Source: Acridotheres tristis (taxonomy: Eukaryota; Chordata; Aves; Passeriformes; Sturnidae). Taken from it: 64,000 bases of DNA. Under the pieces are notes generated by a model. That model did no database searches, was not told the origin of the DNA, and saw only the letters and a list, made by a program, of their open reading frames with translations. The position numbers and the translations under genes are program-made. Position 1 is the first letter of the stretch. Each line of letters begins with the position of its first letter. Location of the stretch: contig CM072889.1 in the NCBI GenBank assembly GCA_037013685.1, positions 12,409,976 to 12,473,975 on the forward strand, given 5' to 3'. Of this stretch, positions 63,451 to 64,000 are shown piece by piece.

Positions 63451-64000
63451 GTAAGTGCCCCTGCACTCCTTCCTTATGGAGATGCCCTTCCCACTCCTGG
63501 CAGTGCCCAGCACGTGTGCTTTATGCAACTGAAGGGGTTGGCTTGTTTTTTCTCTGCAAAGACCAGATCCACCCTTGGAAAACCCAGCAGTGAGGCTCCT
63601 TCCCATGACTCAAAAGGTGGGAAGAAGAGGTTTAATGTCCCCTGAGAGGTTGGTGCTCTTTTCCTCCAATCACAGGGTATGCCCAGCCCAGATCCTGCCT
63701 CCATCCCTGCATCCATCTCACAGGTGTAGGGACATAGTACCTGGAACTGAACAGCAGTGACAGGTCCCTGGCAAAGAGGGGAGCCAGGATGGGCTGAGAA
63801 AAACTGACAGTGCCTGAGAGGTTTCCCTGCTTCCAGAAGCAGAGAATCAAACTTTTGTTTTGGAAGTGAAATAACCTTGTTATTTTTATGGTCAGTTACC
63901 CAAAGTGTGAAGCAGGATGAAGTGCAGCTACTAAATCAAAGGTGAGGTGAAGATCAGTGCCTGCTGAATGGGTTAAGAAACAGTTGAGAAAGCCCCATCT
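63451..64000. other. Intergenic, right edge
   Basis: No gene or repeat beyond the adjacent CR1 fragment is recognised. Confidence 0.5.

Overview
This is a vertebrate nuclear window, almost certainly from a bird and probably a songbird. The evidence is CR1 LINE fragments in both orientations, a solo LTR that I recognise from memory as a passerine type, and two multi-exon genes with mostly short introns. I see no bacterial genes, CRISPR array, tRNA or rRNA. WDR44 and DOCK11 are neighbours in the same order and orientation on human Xq24. The avian counterpart of that region lies on chicken chromosome 4 (songbird 4A). That placement is inferred from synteny, not read from the bases.

Both genes lie on the minus strand, so transcription runs from high to low coordinates. 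On the left (about 0-26.35 kb) are the first nine coding exons of DOCK11 (zizimin-2, a CDC42 guanine-nucleotide exchange factor). They encode residues 1-317: the N-terminal region and the whole PH domain. The gene runs off the window at base 1. Its first intron is about 16.5 kb. It holds a 143-bp CCCCAT/CCCAT satellite that is G-rich on the sense strand, a second G-run cluster, and an unexplained exon-like ORF at 24.86-25.09 kb with a good splice acceptor and its own AATAAA. The DOCK11 promoter is a GC-rich CpG island at about 26.05-26.64 kb, with an overlapping uORF and an ETS-like site at the start codon. A solo ERV LTR of about 0.56 kb lies just upstream (26.80-27.36 kb).

An intergenic stretch of about 8.5 kb (27.36-35.87 kb) contains only an old CR1 fragment and unremarkable sequence. 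WDR44 (a RAB11-binding WD40 protein of recycling endosomes) then occupies 35.87-58.70 kb. All 20 coding exons can be placed with consistent phases, giving a 907-residue protein. It has an N-terminal FFAT-like motif, a proline-rich stretch and a C-terminal seven-bladed WD40 propeller. One intron (intron 4) uses a GC-AG splice pair. The WDR44 CpG-island promoter (58.4-58.9 kb) carries a near-match to the CGCG element and has a CR1 copy about 210 bp upstream of the ATG. The last 4.7 kb is intergenic with one more CR1 fragment.

Functionally the two genes are separate units that share a region. DOCK11 activates CDC42 in actin control of haematopoietic and other cells. WDR44 acts with RAB11 and VAP proteins on recycling endosome tubules. 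No operon-like coupling is implied.
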